NCBI RefSeq assembly: GCF_002999335.1
Contig: NW_020312258.1
Span: forward strand, 124,001-188,000
Direction: 5' to 3'
DNA: 64,000 bases
Source of the DNA: Cyclospora cayetanensis
Taxonomy: Eukaryota; Apicomplexa; Conoidasida; Eucoccidiorida; Eimeriidae
Made by a program: the position numbers and the translations under genes. This document shows, one piece after another, positions 1 to 12,767 of the stretch. The number at the start of each line of letters is the position of its first letter. Within the stretch, counting starts at the first letter, position 1. Below the pieces are notes generated by a model. It had not been told where the DNA came from and searched no databases. It saw only the letters and a list, made by a program, of their open reading frames with translations.

Positions 1-8
1 CTGCTTAC

Positions 9-171
9 TTGCAGGGCTGCAAACACGGCCAAATGTCGCATGGATCCGCCTCCAACGCTCCGGCTACAGCAACGCTGTTGTTGTTTGCCTGAAGATGCTT
101 CTTCAGCGCCGCTGCTGCTGCTTGTGGGTTCGTTTTGAAGGCGAACTTCGGCGTAGGGCCTCGTCCGCTTG
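9..171 (-). CDS. Possible internal exon of a gene that continues off the left edge
   Basis: On the minus strand an open stretch rich in Ala, Gln and Asn codons is bounded on its left by a strong donor (GTAAGC, minus-strand bases 8 to 3) and on its right by a candidate acceptor (CTAG ending at 172). This is the usual look of an Eimeria exon with CAG-coded homopolymers. No family is recognised. The neighbouring PGAP1-like gene on the same strand ends at 948, so this would belong to a separate downstream gene. The splice sites are the only real support, so confidence is low. Confidence 0.25.
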
Positions 172-947
172 CTAGATCGAGCGGCAACAACCCGCAAGAT
201 CCGCTGCCTCACGAAGAGGCAAATAGGCACCAGGCAGCAGAAATAAGCCAGCGCGAAGCTGTCCTGGGTAGTTGTGAGACCCCATGAGCCTCTCTTTGGC
301 AGGCTGGAGGGCAGAAACTGCTGCAGAAATTCAGGAAGGGCCCCTGCTGCCCATACGCTTAGGACGGGCAAAGCCGCATCCATAAGGAGAGGGGGCACGA
401 GGCGCGAAGAGGCCAGCAAATGCGATATCGTGCCGTCTGCAGCAGCGATCTGCACACATACACATCAGCAGCAGCAGCCAGAAGCAGACAGATCCAGAAC
501 TTTTCTAGAGGCAAATGTGCACTACAAAGTGCTTGGACAAAACCAAAGAAAGGCTGTCCATCGTGCTACGCAGCACCGGGAGACCGTGACAGAGAAGCCG
601 ATGTTTTGCGAAGGCTTTTCTTTCTCGATGCGAAGCGAGAAGTGTCGCGACAACAAATCTTCTTTATGCCCCTCCCGTAGCTAGCCCTCCTCTTGTGTAC
701 AGACAATGCCGCTGCAGGCGAGCGGCAGAGGGGCCCCTCGGGTGGCTTGAACACAGCCATGCAGGCATCGCTTCGCAAGGAACACTCATGTCGTCCTTCA
801 GAAAGCGAGGCTCCGTCGTAGCCAGAGAGGCAATACAAAGAGCCCGTTTACCCTCCCGAGGCCTACGTTGTTTCCTCTGGCTCCCCCGTCGGTGCACCTG
901 GAGGGCTGGAGGGCGCACTAAAGTTGCAACTTGGAGAGCTTTGAAGT
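172..947. other. Stretch without a supported gene, 3' flank of the PGAP1-like gene
   Basis: Short open frames exist on both strands, but none shows a family motif or paired splice sites. It probably holds the 3' UTR of the minus-strand PGAP1-like gene and intergenic DNA. Confidence 0.5.
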
Positions 948-3900
948 TTACTGAACGTGTTGGCTTACAAGGCTCTTGCCATCTTCAGCGTATATGTGCA
1001 GATTGAGGTCTCGGACGACCGTGTAGCCTACGCAGAGCGCCAGCTGGAGCAGCAGCCAGAGGGGCTGCACGTACACAGCAAGGAGGGAACCTTCGAAGCA
1101 CTCCACTCTTACCCAGCGCACAACGCAACAAGGCACATTCCCCAACGCTTTGCGCCTGCAGCTGCAGGATCGACGCGATCCGCTGATGCTGCCCTCGACG
1201 AAGAAGAGCAAGAAAAGAAGGGGCAAGAGCAACGCAACAAGTCGATGGGGGCACAGCGCAGCAGGCACGAGCAGCGCTGGGTAAAGAAAAAAGGCGACTT
1301 GATGTGGCCTAAAAGCACGGGAAGAAGAGGCAGGCACGCTCCGGCTTCTTCCCGCGAACCACGCTTCTCTTGCAGAGTCCTTTACAACGCCGTCCGTTTC
1401 TGTGCGGCAGCTCCGGCGCATCGGAGAAGAGGCTCTTGAAACGTCGTGGCAGTGAGAGCTGCTGGTGTCGCTGCTGAAGCAGCTCCTGCCTGTTGAGGGA
1501 AGCCGCAACAGAGAACTGCCGGCTTCGTGCATGCTGCTGTTGGTGCACTCAGGGCTTCCCTCAGAAGAGCTTGAGCTCCCAGCCTCAGCGGCGTGACCAC
1601 CTTCGAGTGGTGCTTTCCCTGCTGGACGGACTGCGCCCGCTGCTTCCCGTGCCAGTGCCCTTACTGGTGCAGTTGCTACCGCTGAAGTTGCAGCCGATGC
1701 AGGGAAAGACACGCCCAGCGCAGTCGCAGTTGGCTCTGCGGCGTCTTTGACTGCCTCGTCAGCCGCATCGGCACGTGCAGGAAAGACCGCTGAGGATCCT
1801 CTGGGCCATATCGCGGAGGTGAAGAACTGCTTCGCTCGAATATGCAACAAGCTGCTCCGGAGCATTCTGCAACAGCGCGGCAAGCGAAGGCGGCTTCTGA
1901 GAAGAATCTGGCGCGCGTGCTTAGCGGCGATTGACGCCGCCAGTGCCATCAGTGTTCCTGCTCTCTGCCTCGCACAGCAGCGGGGCAGGGAAGCGTGCTG
2001 CTTGCAAAGCAGCAGAAGCAAGAAAAGCCGAACAGCCAGCAGCAGTACGACGGAGGAGCACCACAGCAGGAGCACCTCCAGCATTGCTGGTAAGGGAAGA
2101 GGAAAGAAGGCGGTAGGTGGTGCAGCTGCAAAAAGCCAGGCCCCCAGGAGCGGCAGCTGGTGCAGCCTCCCGGAAAGGCCAAGGCTGCACAAAAAAGCGT
2201 TCAGAGCCAAGAAAAGCAGATACAGGCACCAACTCGCCTGACTCCCCCAGAAGACTCCTAGGGGATATGTAGCCGGCTGCTGCAGAGAATCAGCCGCAGC
2301 AGCCGCCTTTACCGTTGCTCTCAAGGCCCCCTGCCACGCGCCCACTCGGAGCCGCAGCCAAAGACTCCACAGCCACTGCAGCAGTGGATGCCGTAAGCCG
2401 ACAACAAGCAGAGAAGTCGGTGATCTGACAGCGACTGACCCCTCGTGCTGCCGCTGGAGAAGGCGGTATTTGCAGTACACGAAGAGGCTGGTGAACCCCG
2501 AAAGCAACGAACTAGAGGCAGAAATGCCAGCAAGGAAGTGCGAGAAGTACTGTAAGAAAAGGGCACGCCACAAGGCCAGCCAATTCACCCTGGCCTCGAT
2601 TACAAACTCCAGAGACTCCCCGTTGCCAGGGCTGGTGCCGCCCCCGTTGCCTGCGGTGTATGCACTTGCCGGGATCTGTGGCTGGGGATCTTGAAGCATC
2701 AGCAGGGGTAAATGCGTTTGCAGCCTTGACACAACGAGGCGCTCCGCTTCCTTGAGCCGCAGCTCCGCCTCCCTCAGGCGCTGCTGGACCGTCAACAGTG
2801 GTGCCAGCGTCGCTGCCACTTGTGCATCCTCCGCGGGGTGTGCAGAATCGCTGCCACCAGCGTCCATCGGCTGTGACGGCGTGGGCAGGATGTATGGCTT
2901 GGAGCGGCGTGCAGGCGTCCTTAGAGGCAATGCAGGGGGAGGGAGGAGGCCTCTCGTGGCAGAAGAGGCGGCAGGCACGCGTATGGCCAGTACGCTCAGA
3001 GAGGCTTCCATATCCTGCAGTTGAAAGAGCGACTTCAACCATCGTAGAAACCAATGCGATTCTTGTGGCTTCCGCCGCCTTGAGGCACGCTGGGTGCCAG
3101 CAACAGCCAAAAGACCCTGCAAACGCGGCGAGTCAATTGATGGGGTATTCCGAAGCTGCTGTAGGAGCAGCAGTCCAGACTCCTTCGCAGCTGGATGAAA
3201 AGCCTTCTCAGGATCCTCCTCGCCGGCAGGCCCGCCTGTTGGTGGAGTCGTTTCTGCCGCTCCTGCTGCCTTTGCTGCCGCCTTGCTCCGGTGCTCCGCA
3301 GCAGCAGCGGCAAGGGTAGCGTGTGCCGCTTGAGAGGCAGCCTCCGCCTTTCTTACCGCCACACGTCGGACGGCGATGCCCCTGTCTGAGCGGTACGGCC
3401 ACGTCATCAGCCACACAAAGTTTGGTGCAGTCACTCTGGGTAGCCATGCTGGTGCTGTACTGCTGCTGCTGCTGCTGGTGTCCTTTTTCTGCTGCTGCTG
3501 CTGCTGACTCACACGACGGACGCTCACCGTAATGTCGTAAGGCGTGAAATGCGCCCAGCGTTCAACATACGGTAGCCACACCAACTGCGGCATGCCCAGC
3601 CTCCCCGCATTCGCAGCAGTAGACGCGGCAGCAGCTCTCGCTGCTGCTGTCTCCACTGAGCTTCCGAAACTGGCGCTGCTGTAATCCATGGTGAGGGTGT
3701 GAGCAGACATGGGAACGCTGACCCTCATGGGAGTTATGGAGGACAAAAGAATGCGGAACGGCAGCCCAATGCGTGCAATCCACTCAATCCAGCTGCTCTC
3801 AAACTGCATTGTAGGTGCTGATGCAAATTCTTCTGGCATTTCGTGCCGCTGCTGCTCAGAAGCAGCAGCCCACGCAGTGAAGCTACCAGCATCTTGGGGA

Positions 3901-3993
3901 GCCTCGAGAAACCCTAAGGCGCTCACATCGACGCCTAGTAAAAACGCACTGGGAAGCTGTGGTCGCTTTATTGGCTCTTCTTCGTGTCGGGAG

Positions 3994-4037
<44 letters not shown>

Positions 4038-7000
4038 GGAAGACGCTGCGAGAGAGGTGAGGACTGACCCTCCACCGTTGAACATCCAGCCGCAGCTGCG
4101 GAGGGGATACCCCGTTTGCACATCGGGTTGCAAGACAAAGAAACAAAATGAGCCAATGTCTGCCGTGTCAGCCTTGGCGTCTGCTGCAGCTGCCGCTTCT
4201 TTTGCTGCTGCTGCAGACTGCGCCATACTTGCCGCTGCCGTCTCAGCGTCAATCTTATGTAGCACACGCTGCAGCAGCTCTGGGTGGCTGCACTCTTCCA
4301 GTCCAACGCCTGCAGCGACAGCGGCTGTGTCTGGCGCTGCCTCTGCATTGAGAGCTGCGTTCCGTGAGCGCTGCTGCTGCACCTGCCTAAGCACCTTCAG
4401 CTTTGCAGAGGCTGGATGCTCCACTGCAAGCAGCATCAGTCCCCTGGGAAGGTAGGAAGTCCGTCTTCCCGAGGTTTGCGCGGCGGCGGCAGCAGCGGCA
4501 GTCGCTGCAGCATTGGCTGTTGCTGCTGCTGCTGCTTTCTCTTCTGGAGTGCCAGCCCTGTCAGCCGCCGCTGCCCTTGCAGCTGCTAGAGCCGCAATGT
4601 GAGAAAGCAAAGCTGCATGCAGGTGCTGCTGCTGATACTTGGCGCCCCGAGGATTCAGCTGTGGCTGTTGCTGCTGTGGCAGCGGCTGGGCAAGGAATCG
4701 CAGGTCGCAAGGCCTGATACCACGACCATCAAAAAACGTGTTGTAGAAGTATCGAGTGGAAGCCAGCGGTTCATCGGGCTGCAAAGACAGCAGAGGGAGG
4801 GGGAGGGGATTGATTCTTGGAAGCCTTGGCCCTCCTTGTCTTTCGCCTCCCCCTACCCTGGCGTTCGATGAGGAAGACAGCACTCCCCCGAGATCAGGCC
4901 AAAGCAGAGAGGGCTGCAGATTAAGGGGATAAACGGTGAAGGGACCCCACGACTTGCTGCACCCCTCCCGCAAAGCCTCCTGCAGGGAGTTTCCCCTGCA
5001 GGGGGTTCTGGTATCTCCTCCGCTTGGGCTGACGGTGCTGCTGCAGCCGCTGCTGCAGGCGGAGTCTTTCATCGCCTCACGCAGCAGTCGCTGCGTTTCT
5101 ACCGGGAGAGGCAGCACACTTTCTGGCGACACTGGGAGCATTCCGAGAAGCTTGGCTCTTGTGAATGCGTTGGAGGGCTTCACCAACAGCCCCTCTTGAT
5201 TGGCCTCCTCTGCCGCTGTTTGCAGGGGTGTTTCGTCCTCCCCTGTGAGTCCTAGCTTCAGCCGCAGCACATGCTGCTGCAGCAGCGGCAGCGCCGCCTG
5301 TATTCGGGTTGGCAGCAGCAACAGCTCGGTTGCTGCATCCCAACAAAGCTCCTCTTCATCTTCGCGAGGCCCTCCTGTTCCTGCCACAGGTGCTCCCTTG
5401 TGCCGCTCTTTGGGCAGTGCCTTGCGAGTGCCTGTCCTGAAGAGAATGGCAAGCATTGTTTCTGGAAAGCTGCAGGTTGCGTGTCTGCTGCAGGCGCTGC
5501 AAAGGCCAAGGCGAGTGAGCGCTTCTGCTGCATCGGGTGAGGGAGACGCTAGAAGCCTCGAGAGGCGACCCTCTTCCGAACGAGTTGGAAAGTGCAGTTG
5601 GTACCTGACTTCAGTCTCTACAGCCGAGAGCACTAGAGCAAGCGCATCTTGCCGCTCCGTGAGCCTCCAGAGGGGATGAAGCAGCTGCAATCCCGATTGC
5701 AGTAAAGGCGGCAGCTGCAGGCGTAAAAAGCGAAGCACCGCAGCTCCCGAATCTAGGGCTGCGCCTAAAGCCGTTATCTGTTCTTCCAGAAGTCTCGCTC
5801 GCTGATCCGGAGGCGTAAAAAGGTCTTCCTGCGGCTGCCGTCGCTGCTCGTACTCGCGTTGCTTCTCGAGAAATGTCTGGAGAATGGCAACTGTTGGAGT
5901 GAGCTGCTCGGCCAGGGATGCCTGTGCCTGCAGCAGTTGCACGAGGATCCGCATCTCGGGCATCGAAACGAGGGGACACTTGTGGCAGGAGGCTGCGTGA
6001 ACGCCCCCTGTGAGAGGCAGCGAGACGTGCCTGTAGTAAACATTCTTGGCTAGCAGGCCGCATTTGGCTGCACCCTGCAAGCCTGAACAGCCGAGCTTTT
6101 CGACAGTGTCTCCGGGGCGGCCGCTGCTGGAGAATGCCGTGGACTCTGTCTGATCCTCCTGTCTGTTGTTGAGGCGCTGGAATCCCCTCCGCTGCTCTTG
6201 CTGCAGCAGCTGTCGCCGCTGAGAAGTGAGGCGCAGCTTAGACACTCTGAGGGTCGAGCGTGCCCATAGGAACGCCGGAGACACTTCTGGGCTCTCCCGC
6301 GGAAAGCCTGCCACAGATTCGTGAACCAAGTTATCGTGAAAGCCAGAAGCCACAGTATACACGCCAATCGTCCTTGGCAGAAGCAATGCCTGCCGCTTAT
6401 CTTCCTGGTCTTGCGCGATAAATCCACGCCGCTCTGTCGCGAAGACGCGCGCAACATCCCGTTGCACCTGTGCGTACAGCCAGGAAAAGCTCGCCATCTG
6501 CTGCGCTAGCTGGTGGCCGCCCACAGGCGAGTTGACAAAAAGTAGCGACAGCATCGAAAGCGCCTGCAAATCGACCGGAGATCCCCCACGGCGGGCGCGT
6601 TGCTGGATAGAGACAGCCCTCAGAAGAGAGAGGCCCCCCATAGAGTGCGCCAACAGCGCCACATGCACCACCTGCTTGCCCGCCGCCTTGTAAACGTCCA
6701 GCAGACGTTGCAGAGAGGAGAAAATGAACTCAGCCTGCGACGCACGGCACAAAACAGTTGCTGAGGCGGGTGCGCTGGAACCGTGCGAGAAAAAGTGCGT
6801 CCCTCGCCGGGTAGGGAGAAGAGTCAGCAGCGCCGAAAGCAAGGGAGGCAAAATGAAGAACCTGCTGGTCAACTAGCGCTGGGTGTAGCGCTGTCGCTTC
6901 TTCGTTGAAATCCAAGGAGAAGACATGCCACCTGCTGGGACGCTGCGCCTGAGGCTGCGCCTCGAGAGGCAGCGGAAGAGCCTGGGGGGGGTGTCTGTAC

Positions 7001-7940
7001 AGCTTGCTTCCTCCCCAACTCCCGGAGACTAAAACTGCCTCAGAAACGGGAAAAAACGCCGTCCACGATCCACGATGACCATGAACTGCCAGCAGCAAAT
7101 GAACGCCCCCACCCAAGGGCCAGGGAGACGCCGCGGAGGAGGAAGAGGGCCCCGCAGCAGCAGATTCTGTTACCACCTCTCCTGGGGTTCCCGTAGCATC
7201 TGCAGTCAAGCTGTCTCGACCTGTCTCGAGGGAAGGCGAACCTGTCACACCAGAGGCACGTGCAGCATGACTGCCTGCCGCTTGGGACCGCGCGGCAGCA
7301 GCGATAGCTGCTGCGCTCTCTGCCGAGAAGCCGATTCTAGGGAGTTCATGGTACAAAGGGAGCTTGCGTGGGGTCAGAGGGAAGGGCGCCCCTATGTCGT
7401 GATCTGGAGGGGCCTCCTTTGCAGCTGCTGCCAAAGCTCCGTCGCCTCCAGTGTCTGGAGAGTCTACAAGCGCCATGTCCAGGCCCAGGAGAGGAAATAT
7501 CTGCACGAGGCCGTAGTGTACTCCTGCACACACAGACGCCGCCACGTGATGAGAGACACACAGTCCACACACAAGGAAGAAGCTTGCGCGTGGCGGGGCG
7601 AAGGCGACTGTCTTACGTCTGCGCGTGAAGGTGCACCCACTAGGACGGAGGCAAGCGGGGAGGCGCACGAGCGGCACTCACTACCAAGAGAAACGAGACC
7701 GAGCAAGGGTTGCGGTAAGCAAGAGGTGTGATAGGGCCCCTCTTTCTCACTCTCTATAGGCAGAGCGATGCCAAAGCTGGCTGCAAAGTAGGTGCCTCCA
7801 AACACGGAATTGGGTTTGTGCACCGGTATGATGCAGGTTAAGATGACCAATGCAAAGGCAAATCCTGACAGCGCGAAGCACGCTGCCACGCAGACGGCCT
7901 TCCAGTCCCATCTTGGTGCGATCGTGTGGAAGAACCGCAT
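948..7940 (-). CDS. PGAP1: GPI inositol-deacylase, PGAP1-like, three exons, very large
   Basis: Proposed exons are 7940–7682, 7523–6862 and 6734–948, giving about 2,235 residues; the human protein has about 920. PGAP1/Bst1 is an ER membrane lipase that removes the acyl chain from inositol of GPI-anchored proteins. Exon 1 starts at an ATG and carries a membrane segment (about residues 12–42). Exon 2 ends in a block like the family's FNEE..AL motif. Exon 3 opens with the lipase elbow AHSMGG, nucleophile Ser about residue 338; the family usually has GHSMGG. A further match is the GF.D segment followed by V.ES. The second intron (6735–6861) is phase 0. The first donor could be at 7681 or 7684. 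The middle is disordered, with Ala and Gln runs (Gln13 near residue 1,207). The C-terminal third holds several hydrophobic segments up to a last one just before the stop, as in PGAP1. The GPI role is inferred from family; the extra 1,300 residues are unexplained. Confidence 0.85.
3994..4036. repeat. CTG/CAG triplet run in the PGAP1-like coding region
   Basis: About 14 uninterrupted CTG triplets on the plus strand read as CAG on the coding strand and give Gln13. Shorter CTG runs flank it (about 3463–3505, 4496–4540, 4621–4680) and code Gln or Ala. Such coding triplet runs are typical of Eimeria. Confidence 0.9.
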
Positions 7941-10900
7941 TGTAGAGGACTAGCCGGTGATACTATTGCGCCTTCCGGAGGCGTGCTGCACCCGGAGTGA
8001 CTGAGAGCGAGAACCCCTCCCTTCGGATCTTATTACAGATGACGAGAAAGAATCTCCATTTCCCCAGCCTCGCGCAGGGCCTGCCCATACGGTTTTGCGA
8101 CAGTCTCTAGATAACTAGGGTCTCCCTAGGTTCGCCTCTAATACGCGCCTTCAAGGTGTCAGTCAACGCTGGTGTTAGTGGTTTTGCGGTGCGTGACTGC
8201 TACAAAAGGGCAGAGACGTCCTTCACCTGCGCTAAAGACACACTGAAGACTGCGTTTACCGTCATCCAGGTGGTTTCGGCGCGGCAGTACCTTGTGCTGT
8301 TAAAGCTTCTGCGGCAAGGCCATCACCACGCCAACTGCTGAGGGGGCAAGCGGTCCGCCGCCCCCTTGGCAAATTAGAAGGCACAGTTGTGACTTCTTAA
8401 GACGTGAGACAGATACATTACGGGCCCTCATATGTGCGGAGAGGCCGTGAAAATTGAACAGGGCTGCCGGGGCAAGCCCACGACTCGAAGACAGAAGAAT
8501 TAAAGGCTTGCCTTCAAAAGACATCCGATAAACACAAATTTATTCATGCTACATATTCATATATTTACACGAATCCGAGAAAGATCGGAGAAATCCCAGG
8601 AGCTGGGAAAGCGATGGCTGCCACAGCAGCCCTCGAGACCCGCTTCCACAGCACACAAGGGGGGCCCCTCTCGACGAACTCATCGAGCGGCCGTGCGAGA
8701 TATTAAACATCCCAGTAATGCCTCCTTTGCGCAGAACGACACACTGCAGTGCAGGAAAACACATACCTCCGCGCAGAGCAAGACACCGCAGTGCAGGAAA
8801 ACACGGTAGAGCTGTGATATTCAAAGGACGAACATTGCGTTCATTGTTTCTCTTTAGCTTGAAGGGGCAACAAGCGGTTTGTGGTACGTCTGAGTGGGTG
8901 CCTGTGTAGAGGCTCTCCTGCTGGCGTTCTGCAGGTCACGAACCTTGTTGTGGTGTATTGTTCTATCTTGGGGGTGGTCCTTCGTTATGTCTAGAAACGT
9001 CTACGACCGACTTTGTAGGTCCATGATAAATCGCCACGTTGCCATTGGGGGGAACTACTGCGGCATACTTAATATTGGATGTGGCCACCAAGCAAGGGTA
9101 TGGCATTGACTCTTCGCCCTGCGTCGGTGAATCTTCAATATTAGCTTGTCGGACATGAAGCTCGGTGAGGCTGTAACGGGAGGACCTGCTTTGCATTGCC
9201 AGCAATGAAGTGGCTATGAGAAAAACAGAATAGGGTGTTTCCTGGTGCCTCTTGTCTATCGCGGAGTGCTTTATCGGTCCACTGCGTGGTCATGTAGATT
9301 GGGAGCTTGAAACTCTTTTCGGAGTGGTTGTGATGCTACGTCATCTAATGATTACCCTTCTGAACCGGTGGCCGCTGACGAACTTGCTGAATGTACGGAG
9401 CCCAGCACTTGATGTAAATTGCCAAAACCATCGGCGGTATCCCGCGAAGAGACGGATTGGCCCCAGAAGATCCGTGCTTTTGTGTCTCTAGACACTTACA
9501 TTTTTTAATTTCATAGGCGCTAAGTCCACTTGCCTGTTTGTGCATGTAGCGTCACTGTATTGGGCTGTATTGCACGCCGGCACACTCTATTACAACGGCC
9601 ATGTATTATTAGGAGCTGGTCAACGATTGGCTTTTCGATTTGGCTGTTGTAAGTGTTAATTGAAACGAAGTAGAGTTCGCTCAATACGAAATGAGTTACT
9701 GGTTGGTGTCTGTGCATCAGCTGCTATGTCCGACTAGATTTTAAGACTCTGAGCCTTTTGAGAAAGCAGGAACACTTGCCCTGCCTGTCCCGCTCCCCTC
9801 CTCCCGAACCCTAAGGAGCGAGCACAGAGAGATGAGGAAGCTTGAAGAGACACTGTTCAACTTCGAGTTTGGTGCTGGGATTGATGCAAAGTGTTTCTTT
9901 AGAGAGGCTCTGAATGGAGCGCCGCGCGCCACTGGGTGTTCTCCAAAGCATCACCCAAGAACTCCACCTCAATGCGTAGAGCAAAAGAGGGGTATGCTGG
10001 TGTTTCCTTGGATCAATGGGGCCAGCGCCTTCTTTTCCTCTTGCGCAAGGAGTCTCTGCTCATGACTCCACGAATCAGCACAGGAGGCACTAAAAATTCA
10101 GAATCCTGTGCGAATTTAGTACCTGTCTCTTGGCTCCGGAAAATTTTTGGCTCGGTTTAGTTAGCCTTGCTTGCTACTTTGGGGGTCAGGGATCCACCGG
10201 CTATTGCTGTTAGTGCGCTCTTAACCAGCATTCCCATAACAAACGTATTCGGCTTTTGTAGTTGGCTAGAAAACGATTTGCTGCTGCATCTGCTGTAGCA
10301 CGAGACGCGGGTAAAGTGAGAAGATGGTAGATGGACAGGTCCTGTTGACATTTCGTTCTTTGAACAACTCGGGAAGGACTTCCGCGAAAGGGTGCGGATA
10401 GTTCATCGCAAACGCGGTCTTTTTCAAGCATGCAACTGCCATTTGCCTGATCATCTCTGGTTGTTAAGCGGGAGTCTTTCCCATGATCGTGACTGCGGGT
10501 AGTAAGTACTAGCCTGCGTTGTAGCAAAGTTCTTTGTTTTAGTGGGCACTGAAGCTTGCAACTGTTCATTCTGCGATGTCCCCAACGTTTTCGTAGGCAG
10601 AGCACCATCCACCGGCAAAGCCTTTGCTTACTCCATTTAACGTTCCGTGGTGGTACTACTTATGCGTTGATTGTTGTGTGCGCGTAGCAAGCACACCGCC
10701 GCGGCACGAAAATCAAAAAACTCCTAATGCACCAGCTATATCAGGATACGCCAGCAACGAGGCATCTTGAATCGTTTTCCTCCTCATGAAAGACTAGACT
10801 CAGCTATTGCTGACTGCTGCCCCAGACCTGTAATCCCCGAAATGTCTCACGTTGTCGACTTTGTTTTACATGGGCTGAGGCGCAGCGCTCTGACATTTAG

Positions 10901-12390
10901 GCTACCTTATTGATGCAGCTCACGAAGACACCCAGGAAGCAAGCTGCCCCAAAAGGAGACTATTCAACATGCATGGATAATTCAATGGGCTCTTGCACAG
11001 AGCGTTCGAGAAAAGTTGGTGCTGAGAGGGCCCTGCAGGTCACCATGCCACATGCTGTGTCCACCAGCGTCCCAGGATCGCGTTGGACGAAGCCCCCGGT
11101 GAGGCGGAGGTGGCCTTAAAAGAAGACAGTTGTTGTAGTGCAGTACATGCCACCATGCAGACTCTGCTTTAAGTGTTTTTGAGGGAAACAAATCCGGTTG
11201 TTATTGACCGATTGGGCCGCTGAGGACCTTACATATTACTGCATCTTTGCATTCTTTTTCAGGAAGCGGGAGGCATTCGACAGAGCGTCCTCAGAAGAGT
11301 GCCTTTTTGCGTGCGCTGAATCTTATACTCTAGACTGAGTCCATCATATCCACCAGCCGTTTTTCGGTGTCGAGCGACGCGAAGGACCCGTAGGACTTGT
11401 TCCTTCAAACTCTTCAACACCACACGCTCACAGCGGGATCCGTTGCCTTAGCCTTTGTTGCATATGAGAGCTATCAAGCGGCATGCCAAGTGCTCATAAT
11501 ACATGGGCGTGCATCTGCACAATGCCTCGTAGGGAGGAAATGAGACAGCGTAGAAGAAAGGTGGGCAGCGTGCCACACTTAACCCTACAGGCTATGGGTA
11601 CTGTTGTTCTCTGCTGATAGTAATAGCTGCTTGCTTCATCTGTTCTTATCCAGTATTTGTTGTACATTTGGATATTTCTCAAAAAGAGAACACCCTGTGC
11701 TCCTGTGCGTCCAGTGGTTGTGGGTGACAGTAGGTGCATACCCATGGTGCCCACATTGTCCAGCCACTTGCATTTCGGTTGTACGCTCCCCTGTCAGACA
11801 AACGATTTAGGAGGCAGGAGCAAGCAGATGTAAATACCTCTGGGAGATAACAGATAGGGATACGCTTTTAAGTTCTGGGGGTCTTTGGGGTTGAGGGTCG
11901 TCTCCTTGTTGACACACTATGCGGAGAGCTACAAGCACCATAGTCTGGTACGTTTTGGATATTTCATCCCTTACTTGCATTAAACCTTTTTTCATCCTAA
12001 AAGTGTCATGGAGAGGGACGCTCAGCGGCCTCATATGCTTGCCGAACCTCTGTAATCCAGACGGCCCTATCACGGCGTTCGCCTGATGCATGCTATCCCA
12101 GTGGATAGCCGTTAATACCATTTTTAGACAGAGTGGTTGCATGAGCAAGAACAAAAGAAGCAAGGAGAGTCGTAGAAAGAGACATGCAACAGGAATGCAA
12201 TGAAAGGAAGGCTTCCTTGAGGGCTGTCATGTGGGGACTCGTAGTCCCTGAATAGGTCAAAACGATAAGCAGAGCTTGCATGTGGCCCTGAAACAGACCT
12301 ATACCTAACTTTTACAAGTCTACAGCCTACAAAGTGTATTTTCTCAGGAGACGAAGGACCGCTGGATTGCAAGCAGGTTCGACATCTCGG
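7941..12390. other. Long stretch without a supported gene
   Basis: About 4.4 kb with only short open frames and no paired splice sites or family motifs that survive inspection. It starts with the 5' flank of the PGAP1-like gene. A GC-rich hairpin lies near 8341–8370 (GGGGGC pairing with GCCCCC) and a 45-bp tandem duplication at 8721–8808. Because an LTR of a Ty3/gypsy family abuts its right end, part of it may be old retroelement DNA, but I could not recognise a pol order in it. Confidence 0.55.
8721..8808. repeat. Imperfect tandem duplication, two units of about 44 bp
   Basis: Copies at 8721–8765 and 8766–8808 share CCTCC at the left and the core GCAGTGCAGGAAAACAC at the right, with a few substitutions and a two-base length difference. 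No coding role is apparent. Confidence 0.8.
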
Positions 12391-12767
12391 TGTGACGTTC
12401 CATCTATGTTCCCCGTAAAGAGAAACTGAACTCCAGACTCATACAAAGTCTGAAGAATATTTACTGAGAGTTTCCCAAAAGAACCCCTTTCAGCCCAGCC
12501 TGTGTACCTCAGAGGTCCTGACATGGGGAAAGAGGAACAGGTAGGGTGCGCGTTGCTCCACCCTCAGCACTGTGAGCATTCCCAGCTGGTACTACGTAGC
12601 ATCTAGCGTACACCCACACGACTCTGTGTCTTCTTTTTTCAAGCCTTAGGTGCTCCCCAATGAATAAGATACACGAACACAGCAACCAGTTAGCCAAATT
12701 TTGCTAGTTCTTCGTTGAAAATAAGTAGTGTAGTAGACTGTGCTTCAGGGTAACTTAGCCCGCTACA
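12391..12767 (-). repeat. Solo LTR of the Ty3/gypsy family, inverted
   Basis: On the minus strand this runs from TGTAGCGGGCTAA to GAACGTCACA (TG…CA ends). It aligns along its length with the LTRs at 26642–26995, 31397–31773 and 32037–32410. Shared blocks include GTAGC.GGCTAA near the start, a G.G.TAGATGC block, the core GAATGCTC and GCGCACCCT. No polypurine tract lies upstream and no recognisable internal region follows, so it is best read as a solo LTR. It is diverged from the other copies, so the insertion is old. Confidence 0.8.

Noticed and set aside
3709..4455. Plus-strand Ala/Cys-rich open frames over the PGAP1-like gene
   Set aside because: They are antisense readings of CAG/CTG-rich coding sequence and have no independent splice or motif support.
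9740..9840. Possible further inverted LTR copy
   Set aside because: Only a G/C-rich stretch resembling the AAACCCTGGGGGG part matches; the diagnostic GAATGCTC and TAGATGCC blocks are missing.
10700..11450. Plus-strand peptides resembling gypsy integrase (a KKLLMHQLYQD string and an SSDAKDP string)
   Set aside because: The distance between them (about 660 bases) does not fit the zinc-binding to catalytic-Asp spacing, no VVD block lies between them in phase, and the adjacent LTR is in the opposite orientation. Treated as chance.
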